From positions 561,001-625,000 of the forward strand of contig CAJNDS010002163.1 in NCBI GenBank assembly GCA_905221605.1: a stretch of DNA of 64,000 nucleotides, written 5' to 3'. The notes beneath the pieces were generated by a model. That model worked only from the letters and a program-made list of their open reading frames with translations. It ran no database searches and was not told where the DNA came from. Every line of letters starts with the position of its first letter. The stretch's first letter is position 1. A program made the position numbers and the translations under genes. Positions 1 through 12,106 of this stretch are shown piece after piece. Source of the stretch: Symbiodinium natans (lineage: Eukaryota; Sar; Dinophyceae; Suessiales; Symbiodiniaceae).

Positions 1-947
1 AGTGTAACTGGCTGAATCTTGTAGGGAATCAGGGCGTGGGATAGGGCCAGGGCATATGAGAGCCCTCCGTCCCTCATTCCCTACTGAGAACCAGGGGGGT
101 AAGAGCGTACAGAGGCCAAAGAAGCCATCACGGTGCAGCAGATTGAGTCGGTTGTGCGGCGAGAGGCCGTGGCTGATAGTTTGTTTGAAGTTGGGGGGCA
201 GGGGGGGATTAGGGTCTAGGGTGGAGAGCTTGGATGCAGGATGCAGGGCTTCAGAGTCGCGCCCAGATTACTTGCTTGCGGGAGGGGGGAGGGGGGGGGC
301 ATGGGGGATGGGGATATAAGTTGTTTATATAAGCCTGAGTCAGCATGGATTTACTCCAGGCGAGGGTTCTCCGCGCGCCTGGCAATCGGGGCTTTGACGT
401 GCCCTTCCGGACTTTGCATGGCACCACCCATGCCTCCTCGTGGGGGAGGGCCCCAGCACCGTTGAAGCTGGTCCACACGACCGTTGCCTCATACCACGCA
501 CGGAGAGCTTGCCTTCATACCAGAAGTTTCCCCTTACCCCCAGAACAGTCCCTGGATTGATTAAAGACGGCAAGCCAGTATTCACAGGGGACCCTGCTCA
601 AAAGAGGGCGCAACATCAAGCGCCCAATCCTAAACCCCAACACTCTGCACAAGGAAGCTATCAGACCTCGAAAATACAAGGTCTCCGGTCCGGTTTTTCG
701 TCTTCGTCTGAGCTGCAAACCCCGCGAATCTTCAAGCCCAAACCAGAAGAAGCACCTTCTGGCGCATCACAGCATAAAGCCATGCTCTTACTCCCCCAAC
801 ACCCTAAGCCACAAACCAGAAACCCTAGCAGCTTTAATCAACCCCTACAAACCATAGGATCTCTCAAGCCCTATCAACCCTCAACCCCGAAACCGTACAA
901 ACACTCCAGCCCTAAACCCTAAACCCTAAAGCCAAGACCCTACTAAG
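1..947. other. Upstream of gene A: no gene recognised
   Basis: Contains a fold-back element copy at about 9-95, G-rich tracts, and scattered degenerate CCCTAAA repeats toward 800-935. The missing first exon of gene A may be here but I could not identify it. The 160-codon open frame at 440-922 runs into telomere-type repeat and looks non-coding. Confidence 0.5.
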
Positions 948-3900
948 CTCGAAGCTGCTGTGGAGGTGACGGAGGAGCGCTCCCACGGGCGGTATGCCGA
1001 CATCCTGCGAAATGCCTTGTCAGGTGTACTTCAGGGTTTGGGGTTTAAGGTTTAGGGTTTAGGGTATGGGGTCTAGGGTTTAGGGTTTGGGGTTCAGAGT
1101 TCGGGGTTTAGTGTTTAGGGTTTGGGGGTCATCGTTCTCCAGCCCTTCATTTGTGCAAGCGATCTAGGGCATTGCTCTGGCAGGTTTTTAGGGTTCTGGG
1201 TTTAGGGCCTCAAAAATCAGGGGTCAGAATGGTGATTCGTGGGCTCTACTGAGCGACTGAGGCCCTGGTCTCATGGTTTGGGTCTTCATGTACTGCATGC
1301 TCGATGCTAAGACTCACTACTACATGCGCAGTGTCGTCCAGTGCCGTTGTGGAGACATAGGATCTGAGATCTTGACATCGCGGAAATATCAGATATCAAA
1401 GATGAAGGGTTCAGCGAAGTAGGAAGCCGATGATGCTGTTTTGGGGCAAACTGCGCTGTTCGCGGTTGAGGGGAGGGGGGGTGTGGTAGGTGCCAGAACC
1501 ACTATTGTTTGGATGTTTAGGGAAAAAGGCTTGTTTTACTCAAAGGGTTTAAACTTCAAGCCTTTCGGCTGCTCATCTCTTCGAGCCTACCGGCCGGCTA
1601 GGCACAGTCGCGCAAGAACAGCGCCCTCTGCGCCTGCTGGATGCAGCTCAGCTCAGTTGTTGCTGGGGCTTCATCAAGTAGAGCCCAATACCCCTAAAAC
1701 CTGAACCCTAAACCCCCTGAATTGAGGATTACGATGTCTTAATCTAGTGGGGGGGGGGGGTCCTCATTCTGAACTAAGGCAGTGTGGTTCAAGGCTGAGG
1801 GCGCCAGACCCCTGCAGCTCCAGAAATGTAGGACCTAAGAAGAAGGTTGGTTTGCATGAAGACTTCAGTTAGGTTGCCAGTCCCATACAACTCATTCACA
1901 GACCCCAAGCCAGCACGCAAAAGCCTTAAGCCTATCTGCCCCCCTCCCCCGCTCAAACACCGCAACACTCCGAAGTCTGGAAGCCGCCTAGCCGTGAACG
2001 CATTGCAAAGATTGAGGACTTGGGGGGTTTCACTTGGGGCTTAGAGCTCATGATGCCCGAGCCTGGTCCTCAATGAGTCCTCAACCCTGCTCACCCCTCA
2101 ACTCACTGGCCAACTGCAGGGTCTCCCCCGATTCTCCGGCCAAGGTGGGTGGCGGGGATGGGCACATGGCGGAATGGTGGCGGGGGGGCCTGGATGGGCG
2201 AGGTTTTCAGGGTTTAGGGCTTTAGGGTTTTCATTTCAGAGTTCAGGGCAGCAGGAGCTTATGGTTTTCCAGGGCGCGTGGGTGATATCCCCTGAATCAG
2301 TGGGCTTCAAGGGCGGTTGGGGGCGTATCCAACGGCTTGGGGGCAGGGCTCCGAAACCGGATAAGGACTGGGGGGATTAGCTTCAAGTGAGAATTCGAAG
2401 CTTTGGGCGTTCTACTCGGAAGTGCCGGTTCTCCGCAGCCTGTGTTACACCCGATACCAGGAAATCCGCTCATGGGCCATGGGCCCTGGTACAAAGGCCG
2501 CATTGAGGTCAACAATTCCACAACTTTGTGGCCCACCCTGCAAGGTACTGGTTCACACCAGTGTCTGAAGTGGCGTAGAAATATCACCCACCACGCGCGG
2601 GCCGAAAAGTCGCGGCATGTGTTCAAGGAGCGACCCATACTCCACGGTTGCCTGGCTACTACGCCTACGCGAGTTGCATTCCGATCTTCAGCAGAACAGT
2701 TCGCAAAATCCGTCCCTTCAAAGACCCGACAGCCAACAGCCTGGCTTGGCATACTTCGGTCATGCCTGGATGCGTTCCATCTTTTCCGGTCTTGCCCGTT
2801 GAACTGTTGATCAAGTCCCCTCATTAGATACTGGATCGAAACAAACAGCATGTGCCGTTGGGAATGAAGCCTTTTTTCGTTGCTTAAGCCCTTGGCCTTC
2901 AATTCTGTAGTAGGCGGTTGGGGATCGGAGGCTGAGAGGCTTTGTGGTTGCATACCCCGAGCAAAAAAAACCTACCTGAATCTGAAAGAAGCTATTTTCT
3001 AGGCTGTTATCATATATAACCCCTTATAGGTTTCTTAGGGAACCTACAGAAAAGTAGGTTTGTGGTTCTAAAAGCTTAGCCCTAAGCTATCAGCTCCCAG
3101 GACCGACATGGGCTGCGACGTTCACCTCTTGGAGGTCGGGCTCAGGGGTTTCAGAAGATGTGAAGAGCGGATTGGGATTTAGGGTTTAGGGATTAGGGTT
3201 TAGGGTTTAGGGGATTAGGGTTTGGGGTTCGGGGCCCGCAAGGAGTTAGGGTTAGGGTTTTGAGTTTCCAGAGCTTCAAACCGGGTCAGCATTTAGGGCG
3301 TCTTCTTGTGCCGCGGCAGACAATCATTTAGTCCTCCCGTGAAATTCCGGGGCCTAGGACCAAATGCGTTCCCCAAATTGTGTAGGGGTTCAAAGAAAGA
3401 AGGCCCCGTGGGGGGATGAGGAACAACGAGCAGACTGGCGATTCCATTGCTAGTTGCAGTCACGGAAGGAATTGTTCGTGAGGGAAGCTCCCAATTGTTG
3501 GTGTCGGTTTTTTTGGGTTTATCGGGGGTTCAGAGGTTTAGTGTCATAGTGGTCATAGGGCTTAGACTCCCCGAAGAGGTGGATGCCGACTGTGCAAAAG
3601 CCGCTGTGGCCCGGCTGGGCCAGGCATCATGCTGCACATGCTGACGTGTCGGGCGGTAGGTTTGCGTGTTGCGTGCGGTTGATGGGGTGTTTGCAAGCCG
3701 GGGTATGCGTAGAAGTACCCATGATTCGTCAAGTAGTGCAAGTCTTTCTGGTGATTTTGGTAGTTACTAGGCAACAGCGAGCTGATTGACAGCCGAGCCC
3801 AGGATTTCGGAACCTCGGGACTTGCGGGGGACGTTTCGGGTTTTTGTGTAGCTGTGTTCGGCCTGAAAGAGGCAACTTTGTTTGCGTAATCCAACTGGTA

Positions 3901-6900
3901 TTTGGGTATTTCCAAAAATAGGGGTACCCCTTCATATACTAAATAGAATAGAATCCCCTTAAAGGGAGATTCTGGTGAGCTTCAGGACTGCGGTCTTCAG
4001 AGAAAAGCCCACCAGCCCCTAAACCCTAAACCCTAAACCCTGCTTCCCTTTTTGCACGGGCTCAGGGCCCTTTGAAACCGCGTTGAACAAGATGTATACC
4101 ACTTCGAAGATCCCTCAACCCTGTTTTAAAAGGCAGCTGCAAGGATTCGAGGTTGCAGTGCTGGGAAGGCAGCTTTACCTTACTGTTTTTCATGCCGGTT
4201 CAGAGTTTCCAGTCCGATGGAACAAGTTTTCTGAGTGTCAATAAAGCATAAGGATCCCAGTTGTCGAAATAGCGGGTTTACGGTATTTCTCATCCTACTT
4301 TACTGGGCCTTGTGCAGGAGCGCGTAGCTCTCCATGATGGCAGTTCTGCCTGGCCATATGCAGATGGCACCTCGGACGTGTACTTCAGGCCGCCATGCGG
4401 TATATGGGAGTTCAGGATCTAGTTTGTGAGGTTTCCGGTTCCCTCTACCTTTTGAACCCAAAGCCCTGCGTTTCCCTCTTGGTTTTTTTTCTAGCCTCCA
4501 CAGAAGTTATTCCCCAGCCTCGGTGTGAGGCTCTTGGGTCATAAGTCAACCCTGCTCCTCGCCCCCCCGCCTCCTCCGCCTGGTCTCCGGGGTTGGGAAC
4601 CCTAAACCCTAACCCCTAAACCCCTAAACCCCTAACCCTCAACCCTAACCCCTAAACCCTAAACCCTAAACCCTGCAGAGAATCCCCCCGCGAACCCTTG
4701 GAGTGCCCACCCACTTTCAGAGAAGCCCGCAGAGAATCCTGCCGAGTGTGCCCAGAGATGCTCACAGAGACTATCCCTGAAGTGCCCCGCAAAGAGCCCC
4801 TTACCCCAAGCCAGCAGAGATCCCTGTAGCGTTTTCAGGGAGACGGCTGAGAGTATCCTTGGAGTAGAGACTTCCGCAAGGGTCCCGCCGAGTGTCCCTG
4901 GAGGCCCCAACCTCGGAGAATTGTTTCAAGGGAGAGCGAAGTATCAGTAACTACCCGTCCGAGAACGGCTGGATGGCTACCCCAATCAGGTAGCTGTAGG
5001 GTGGGGATGATCCAAGGAAGTTTTTCTGCAGCGATTTCATGTACAACCGATGGGACTAGCGAGAATAAATTGTTTTTATGGTTTGTTGGGCCGACGTAGG
5101 TAGAGGAACTGCGATGCTTGGCTTTCAGGCTGATTGCGAAGTATTTTGTGCGGGGATCGGAGGTTTTTTCCCCCCGCACAAAAGAAGGCTGCGAACTCCA
5201 AGTCTCTTTTCCAAGAACTCGATAGGTTCATCGAAATTTTGGGCAACGTCCACTTTGTTTTCATTTCTGATTGGCGGCGCGCCCAAGAAACGGGGTCTAC
5301 TTTTGAGCAAGCCCGGCAAGCCTCATATCCTCCCTCATAGTCTCTTTAGCGCTCCAGCTCTCAAATTTCGAGAGTCGCCCAAAACCCAAACCCCAGGAGG
5401 AGGTGAGTCATGAAAGCAAATATCCTCAAACCCTAAACCCTAAACCCTGTGCTCTCCAAGGTTCCTTTGACGTTTGCCTTCTGCTTTTCGTGCTGCACCA
5501 CATTGGCGAGGCTGCTTGCTTTAGGGCTTAGGGCGCACTGCTCCACTTTGGGAGTTTAGAGGTCAGAAACTTGGTTACTAATCCCTGAACCCTAAGTAAA
5601 CCCTAAACCCTAAAACTGAGGGCTTCTGGTAGGAGCAGGTTGCGCTGGGCTTGGAGCTTCCGGGTTGTTTCTCTCTTGTCGGATGAGATAACCTAAGGAT
5701 GTTTTTGTGTGAATAATATGAGAAGAATTACAAGCCAATCAACAAACAAAGAGGGACCGACAGTTTAGAGCGAGAGAGAGAGAGAGAGTGATTGGATTTC
5801 CACAGAATCTCACAGACTTTTGAGCCCAACATTAAGCATCTCCGGAGCCATGTCTTGCATCTTGGGGAGCTCTTAGGGATGCTGCTGGGGCTCAGGCATG
5901 GCAGTCCTGTCATTCAGTATTCCGCTAACTCGGACAATTCTCCTACTCGAAGGTTCATGGGTAGTTCTACGTAGCCTTATCGTACCCTAAAAAGGGTTAC
6001 AACCAGTCGTAGTTATAGTTGCCTTACTGTTTACCCCACCTCGAACTAGCCGCTAGCCATGAACCTCCAAGTATGCGCCCTGAAGGAAAGGGACCTGCAG
6101 CGGACACTCGCAGAAGCTGCCAGGGTGAGTCGCCGAGCGCTTTGCTTGAAGAATGCATTCAGTCGAGTCGGTTTGATGCCCAAGCAGTCTGGCGACCTGG
6201 TGCGAATGAGTTGCCGAACCATCACCCTGACCCTGAACGGACATGTAACAGTAAGCGCCTTTGCCGCTGCTGGCTTTCGATCTGACTGCATCCATACCAC
6301 CAGACCACACCCTCAGTGCTTAAACCCAGCTGCGACCTACCTTGATCCCAAACTTAAACACCTTACACCTATCCTCCCCACCCACCACCCCCAATCCTAA
6401 ACACATGAACCCCACAGACTCTAATCCTGCACCACAAAGCCGAACCCCAAAACACGAAACCCTAAACCCTAGCCCTAAATCCTAAACCCCCACACTCAAC
6501 CCTTGGCTCTGAGGTTTTCGTCCTCGAGGACCAGCCTCGACACGCGGAGTCCGCAGGACTTGCGAAGCTGGCAGTGGCCGCACCCCGGCCTCGGCTTAGG
6601 GTTTAGGGTTTAGGGTTTAGGGTTTAGGGTTTAGGGTTTAGGGTTTAGGGTTTAGGGTTTAGGGTTTAGGGTTTAGGGTTTGCTTTGCCAAAGTGGGGTA
6701 ACATTTTACATCTTGGAGGGTACTTAAACACACCCAACCATGAACTAGTTTCGGTTTAGGGTTTGGGGTTTAGGGTTTAGGGTTTAGGGTTTAGGGGTCT
6801 TAGAGAGTTTAGGGCTCTGAGAGTCTGAGGGCTAGGGCTTATGGGTGTTTTTGGGCATCATGGGTTAGGTTTCTTGGGCTACAGGTTGAGGATGTTCCAG

Positions 6901-7347
6901 CTTATACAGTATTAGTATTACTAACACTGTCATGTGCACAAAGTGGACACGGTCATGCTCATGGTAAGCCAGGTTAGCCTGTAAACCCTCGCTTCGCATC
7001 CAGCGTTTGGCTTGACCCCCATATCCTCCAAACGCCACCCCTCAAAACCCTGAAGCCCGAAAGCCCTAATGAAGCACATCCCATGAACGCACCCCATGTT
7101 TCGGGTCCTTCTCTCTTTTTTCTCAGTTTTTGTTGTCTCTTTTTGTCTTTTCTCACGCATGTTCGCGTTTTCGTGCATTTCGCGCTTAGCAGGGCTCCTA
7201 CTTAGCCGAGGTTCGCAAAACGTTTCCACAGCTCGGGCTTTGAAAGGTCTATAGGGCTGTAAAGATTCACTGTAGAGATCAAGGTCCCCACCCTAAAACA
7301 TTCAGCTGGCTTGCCCACCCCCCCCCCCCCCACCCCCCCCAGCAACA

Positions 7348-7384
<37 letters not shown>

Positions 7385-9627
7385 ACACCCCACCCACCCC
7401 CCCACCCACCCAACCCACCCACCAACCCACCCACCCACCCACACGCCCACACACGCACACGTACACACGCACACACGCGCACACGCCCACGCGCCCAACG
7501 CGCAAATGCGCAAACGCGCGCGTGCTCGCGCGCGCCCGCCCCCACACGCACGCACGCACGCGCGCACACGCACGCACACACGCACGCACGCACGCACCTT
7601 CAAACATACACACACACACACTCACACACCGACACACCATTATTCCACAAACACCCAAGCACCCCAGAACTCCTGAATCATTTAACATGCAATCTGTTCA
7701 GTTCTGACTTGCATTTTACGTTTCTCAGCGCAAAAGGCTCTAAGAGCTGCAGAGAAGAAACACACGGGAAAAAACCAAAACCTCTGATATGTTTTGCAGC
7801 CATTGAAGCATTTCTCTCCTTGAAACAACTTTAGGATTCCGGCTGAAATACTTGAATATTTATAGCTTAACAACTCCCACCTACAGAACTTCAGCATGTG
7901 GGGCACGATGTTGGGGGTTTGCGGTTTAAGGGGGCCTGTGAAGCTTAGACCTGTCAATGCTGATCTCGAGTATCCAGGTTCAGGTTTTAGGGTTTAGGGG
8001 TTTAGGGTTTAGGGCGGGAAAGCGGGCGAAGTTCGACGTGTTGAGCCTCATAGAGCCTCTAAGAACCCTAACTCCGTAACATCTTGAATCCACCCTGAGG
8101 AATCACCAGCCCTTACTAAACCCCTGTAGTTGCGCCCCCTTCCCCCGCACCCAGTTGAAGCAAGGTCACCGCTGAACATTTCCGGCCCTTTGGCCAAGAC
8201 CCTGCGAAGCAACTCGCCTTTCTTATGCTGTGAACCCTGAGCCGTTGACACCAAAGCGTTCAAACCGATGCCCTTTTAGGTCTCAGGGTACAGCACGAAG
8301 CTCCAGACCATTATGGAAACCCCACTCAAGGGTTAGGGTTGCCGGGGTGAGGGCTTACGGTAGGGCTGCAACTCTCTGGCGTGCAGAAAGAGTTTCAGTG
8401 TTAAAAAAGAACTGAACAAATGAGGGCTACAGCTGGTCCAAGAGTTCCAACCGAAGCTTAGACCCAACCCCTCAGCGTTGAGGGGCCGTTTCAATCAGGG
8501 CTTTAGGGTTGGGGGTCGGAATAATGTTCCTAATGATCTTCCCCTATGATCCCTGTAAAAATCTGCTATAGTAACCCCCCCAAAACCGTATCCTAATCAT
8601 TAAGGCCCCTATATTAGGGTTGTTGGGGCTCCTCAGCTGAGGTAGCCGTGGCTAAGTCGAAAGCTGGGGATGTTTCATGGTTTCGGAGTTGGGCTTTAAC
8701 CCTTGATGTTTTCAGGCTTCATGCCAGCCATGCACAAACCCTAAACCCTAAACCCTAAACCCGAAGCCCAAAACCCTAAACCCTAAACCCTAAACCCAAG
8801 ATATCTTCGCAACATCCGCCCGGACGACACCTGGCGCGCGCTCTTCCGCGCGGCGGGGCTCCACTTGCAGCGCGCAGCTGGAGCCCCAGCCGTACACCCG
8901 AAACCCTACTTGGTCCCCTTGGCTGCCCTGGGCTCTTGGTTTAGGGTTTAGGGTTTAGGGTTTAGGGTTTAGGGGTTGGAAGTTCATGGGTAGGTATAAC
9001 TGGGGTTAGCTAGCCTTATTTAGCTTACTTATAACCCTCCCTATAGCTACCCATGAACCTTTAAGTAAGTCCTCCGGTTTCCAAATAAGCCGTCTTAAAT
9101 CTGAAAAAAGAGTGGGGCAAAAACTTAATATGATCCGTTTTTGGAGTTAGGATTAACAAAATGCCCAAGAATAGCAGAGCAGCAGTATAGTTTGCACTTG
9201 ACCTTGGGGGGGTTGTTTCGCGTTTGTTTGTGTGTGCTCATGTGCGCGGGACTTGTTCTTGGCTTTTGATCCTTGAAGCACTTGTATTGCGATTATGCGC
9301 ATTCTGGTGTGTCATTGTCCCACATGCTGGAGTTTGGGTCCCCCTCATGATGTTACAAATGAGGGCAAGCACGGGGACCACAGGACGCCGAATAGTCGGG
9401 GCTTCAAGAAACTTGATTTAGGGTTCTGCGTTTAGGGTTAGGGGGGTTTAGGGTGTAGGCCTCGTTTCACAGAATGTCCTTCACACCCGTTTGCCAAGTC
9501 CAAGGTGGAAATTCCCGGTACCCTTCAACATCCTGTGCCGCACACCTTCTACGAGTTGCGTGTGGACGGCAAGGAAAAGCTTCGGCCTGGGGCTTCGGCC
9601 CTAACACCTTCATACGACGAGCCCTAG
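948..9627 (+). CDS. Gene A: class I SAM-dependent methyltransferase (split gene, 5' end not found)
   Basis: A methyltransferase that transfers a methyl group from S-adenosylmethionine to an unknown substrate. Proposed exons: 948-1023, 1602-1642, 2145-2179, 3101-3134, 3579-3623, 4318-4366, 5461-5510, 6086-6124, 6188-6199 (uncertain 12-nt microexon), 6514-6593, 8801-8873, 9505-9627. All phases agree and give about 218 codons ending at TAG 9625-9627. Motif order is that of a Rossmann methyltransferase: motif I LLDVGGGDGHM across the 1642/2145 junction, beta-2 CDVHLLE, beta-3 ERVALHDG, then SFDVCLLLFVLHHI, LAEAAR, VFVLEDQPRH, WRALFRAAGL and PHTFYELRV near the C-terminus. Seven of the 11 introns start with GC and four with GT. 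The N-terminal exon with the start codon was not identified; it may lie upstream of 948 or outside the window. Fold assignment is firm; substrate is unknown. Confidence 0.72.
2145..2179 (+). CDS. Gene A exon with SAM-binding motif I
   Basis: The exon follows CCAAG and reads VGGGDGHMAEW, the glycine-rich loop that binds SAM. It joins the upstream exon ending RPLRLLD (1602-1642), completing the usual hydrophobic strand plus acidic residue before the loop. It ends in phase 2 before a GC donor, and the next exon (3101) supplies one base to complete Trp. Confidence 0.7.
2978..3066. mobile_element. CTATAAGGGG/AGTAGG repeat, copy 1
   Basis: Contains ACCCCTTATAGG, TTAGGGAACCTACAGAAAAG and TAGGTTTGTGGTTCT. 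A relative at 27590-27682 carries CCTATAAGGGGCTATAT and AAGAACCTACAGAAGTAGGG. Confidence 0.4.
4592..4674 (-). repeat. Interstitial (CCCTAAA)n with CCCCTAAA variants
   Basis: Mixed 7- and 8-bp units, within the gene A intron 4367-5460. Confidence 0.85.
5461..5510 (+). CDS. Gene A exon with post-motif II (FDVCLLLFVLHHI)
   Basis: This 50-nt exon encodes the central strand and the LHHI turn seen in Methyltransf_11/25-type enzymes. The preceding exon (4318-4366) ends in GAT G, so the splice reads ADGSFDV, the normal family sequence at this place. The acceptor is CCAAG|G and the donor is GC at 5511. Confidence 0.7.
5944..6074. mobile_element. GGTTCATGG fold-back element, copy 2
   Basis: Ends AAGGTTCATGGGTAG and CTAGCCATGAACCTCCAAG are inverted repeats. 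It stops 11 bases before gene A exon 6086-6124, so it sits next to a splice acceptor. Confidence 0.6.
6594..6679 (+). repeat. Telomere-type (TTTAGGG)n array, about 12 units
   Basis: Nearly perfect heptamers beginning at the GC donor of the gene A intron 6594-8800. The same intron ends with (CCCTAAA)n at 8739-8797, just before the acceptor. This makes it an interstitial array, not a chromosome end. Confidence 0.9.
6686..6752. mobile_element. ACATTTTACAT element, copy 1
   Basis: Shares GGTAACATTTTACAT, AGGGTACTT and CAACCATGAACTAGT with a longer copy at 14916-15019. Confidence 0.4.
7322..7642. repeat. Compound (CA)n/(CCCA)n/(GCAC)n microsatellite
   Basis: A poly-C run, then (CA)n, CCCACC-type units and a long alternating CA/CG purine-pyrimidine tract. 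Apparent ORFs on either strand here are repeat translations (Thr-His or Cys-Val runs) and are not genes. Located in the gene A intron 6594-8800. Confidence 0.9.
8511..8618. mobile_element. GGGGTCGGAAT short interspersed element
   Basis: Begins GGGGGTCGGAATAAT and ends TAATCATTAAGGCCCC. The same framework (GTCGGAAT, CTAAT, CCCTTATGGTC, AACC.TTAAGGCCCT) recurs at 14541-14630, 51881-51955 and 63701-63810. Confidence 0.55.
8739..8797 (-). repeat. (CCCTAAA)n next to the gene A acceptor
   Basis: The array runs almost to the AAG at 8800 that precedes exon 8801-8873, so the acceptor is embedded in repeat and lacks a normal polypyrimidine tract. Confidence 0.85.
8977..9064. mobile_element. GGTTCATGG fold-back element, copy 3
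   Basis: Inverted ends TTGGAAGTTCATGGGTAG and CTACCCATGAACCTTTAA; about 88 bp, in the last intron of gene A. Confidence 0.6.
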
Positions 9628-10405
9628 AAGCCCTACATACGGTCCATGCAAATCCTATATGATCTAAAGGCCCCAAGGCCAAGATCCTCTAGATTTGCAT
9701 CGCAAGTGCTGAGTAAGTCACGGTTTTTAGGCTTGTTGGGTACGGTATTTTTCTCACTGAACTCAGTCAGCAGGAAGTGCAGCAGCCGTTTTGGGGCTTT
9801 AGATGCTTTGGGGGCTGCAGTGGTCTTCAAGCCTGCTTGGAACACCTAGTGACCTAGATTGGACGAGTTCCAAGTTTAAAGGTTTGCGGCATAGAGTAGG
9901 CTCAAGGATTTATAGGCATCGGGGCAATGCTGGCTAAGGCGTACTGGCGAAGCTAATCAAACATAGCGCTTCGCGACATGCAGACCCACAAGCGAGCCCC
10001 CGGCCCTTTTTCTGAGCTGAAGCCTTCGTCCACCACCACCCAAGACAGGCACTGTCCCTGCCAAACCCATTGATTGATGCTTCTATTTGCCCATTAGGAT
10101 AAGCTTGTACGTCTGCAATTATTCTGAGGGCTAAGATCCCTGAAACCTAGGCCAGCTAGGCTCTGAGCCGAATGGAAAGCATCTACCCACGAACCAGCAA
10201 CGTTTAGCCCTCCTGACCCCCCCTAAGTGGTAGGGTTTAGGTTTTATGATTTAGAGTTGAGGGTTTAGGAGTTCAGGGTTTCGGGTTTAGGGGCCCCTAG
10301 ACCCCTGAACCCTTTACAGGTGCCGAGGAGCAGGGAAGTTGCTTTTCATCCTTGGGTTAATTTACCCATCGCGTAAGGTACAGGGAGTTACTGTAGGTAA
10401 GCCGT

Positions 10406-10498
10406 GTTTAGGGTTTAGGGTTTAGGGTTTAGGGTTTAGGGTTTAGGGTTTAGGGTTTAGGGTTTAGGGTTTAGGGTTTAGGGTTTAGGGTTTAGGGA
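10406..10498 (+). repeat. Telomere-type (TTTAGGG)n array, about 13 units
   Basis: A perfect run of heptamers ending 24 bases before the proposed ATG of gene B. It could lie in the promoter/5' leader or in a 5' intron. Confidence 0.9.
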
Positions 10499-10521
10499 GG
10501 GATGCTTGTCCCTTCGTTGTC

Positions 10522-11882
10522 ATGGGCCTTCCCTCGACCACCGCCTCGCAGCCTGGCCCTTTGCCGCAGCGAGGAGGGCGAGGCGTTGAGGGTTTGGAAG
10601 TAGACCCTAAACCCTAAACCCTAAACCCTAAACCCCTTACTGACTACTGCTTTTCCTTTCAAACCCAGCCTGCTGAATCCCAAAGATCAGCCTACCACCG
10701 AAACCCCAAACCCCAAACCCCCACCCTCCAGCCCCCTCCGCACCTCCCTAAACCCTAAACTAACGCCTGCCATGTAAGTACCGGAGGTCTCTGGCCGCAT
10801 TCGTGTACAGCCGTCCGGAGATGCACTGGAGCTTTTCGTGGATGAGCCCGCCGACTGAACAGAACCCTCTAGGTTCTTCGGTTTGGAGATTATGAAGAGC
10901 AGGTCTAACACAAGAGTCTGTGATGTCAGCTTGCCGTTTGAAAACCCCGCAAGCCCCCGTTTCATTCATGTTGGTTTTGTTGGCAGGGGCGGAGCTTTGC
11001 GGATTAAATGAGGGAAGGCACGTTGAAGGAACTTCGGGGGTGTTGTGAATTGGGATCCCATTTTCAGTGTCCGTCTAAAAGGGGGTTACCATACAAAGCA
11101 CCTAACTACACATTGCAACAAAGCCTTGTTTTAGAACCCTCCCCCCCGCCCCCAGGATTGATGTCCATGACTTATGTTTATTGGGCACGCCATTAAGTTT
11201 AGGGTACTTGGAGGAGATAACGCTTGGGTTTTAAGTATGCTACAGGGCAACTGGCGTTTAAGGTACCCTCAACCCTACACCCTGCGACCCTGCTAAACTA
11301 CACACGTGAAATTTCAAGAAGGGCTTGAAGGCCCTGAGCAGCCATCACGCTGCTTCATTATGGGGATGAGCTCGTGCAATAAGTACCTCTTTGGGTAACC
11401 TCATCTTCTCAGCGAAAGATTTAGGTGGCGTGGATCGGACACCCACAAACCTTGAGGCTTAAGCCTAAACTCAATCTCGAAAGGGCCCGCGACTTCGAAG
11501 CAAGATGCACACAGTAAAAGGACAGTCATCAGCAGGGTTCAAGGCTTACATAGTCCAGGAGTTATCCAGAAGCCCCACCCGCGAAGCTTTGAAAAACAGC
11601 ATGAGGGCAACCGATGCACACTGATCTTCTAGGTGACTGGGTCAGAACCAAACTCGGAGCTCTGAAGCTACCCTAAACCCTAAACCCTAAACCCTAAACC
11701 CTAAACCCTAAACAGGACCCTTGCCTCGGTCTACAGGCACGCTGCATGTTGAGGGAAATGGGTATCGGAAGCCCTATGTTTGCCAATGCCTCCTTAGTCA
11801 AAATACCCCTGAACTCAATGCCCTCGCTCCCTACTCTTCTCTTCGCACACACACACACACAGAGACAGAGACAGACACCACA

Positions 11883-11941
<59 letters not shown>

Positions 11942-12004
11942 ACACACACCCACACACACACAGACACACCACACACACACCCACACACACACACACACAC
12001 ACAC

Positions 12005-12046
<42 letters not shown>

Positions 12047-12048
12047 AC

Positions 12049-12106
<58 letters not shown>

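Noticed and set aside
440-922. 160-codon + strand ORF upstream of gene A
   Set aside because: Low-complexity Pro/Lys/Ser sequence that runs into CCCTAAA repeat; no motif and no splice continuity with exon 948.
2297-2953. 218-codon minus-strand ORF
   Set aside because: No family recognised, it spans gene A intron sequence and telomere-like repeat at its end, and the + strand exons of gene A flank it. Treated as chance.
7202-7688. Several Cys/Val or Thr/His-rich ORFs on both strands
   Set aside because: They are translations of the CA/CG microsatellite.
6594-10498. Chromosome end or telomere
   Set aside because: Arrays are short, occur in both orientations and sit inside introns with coding exons on both sides.
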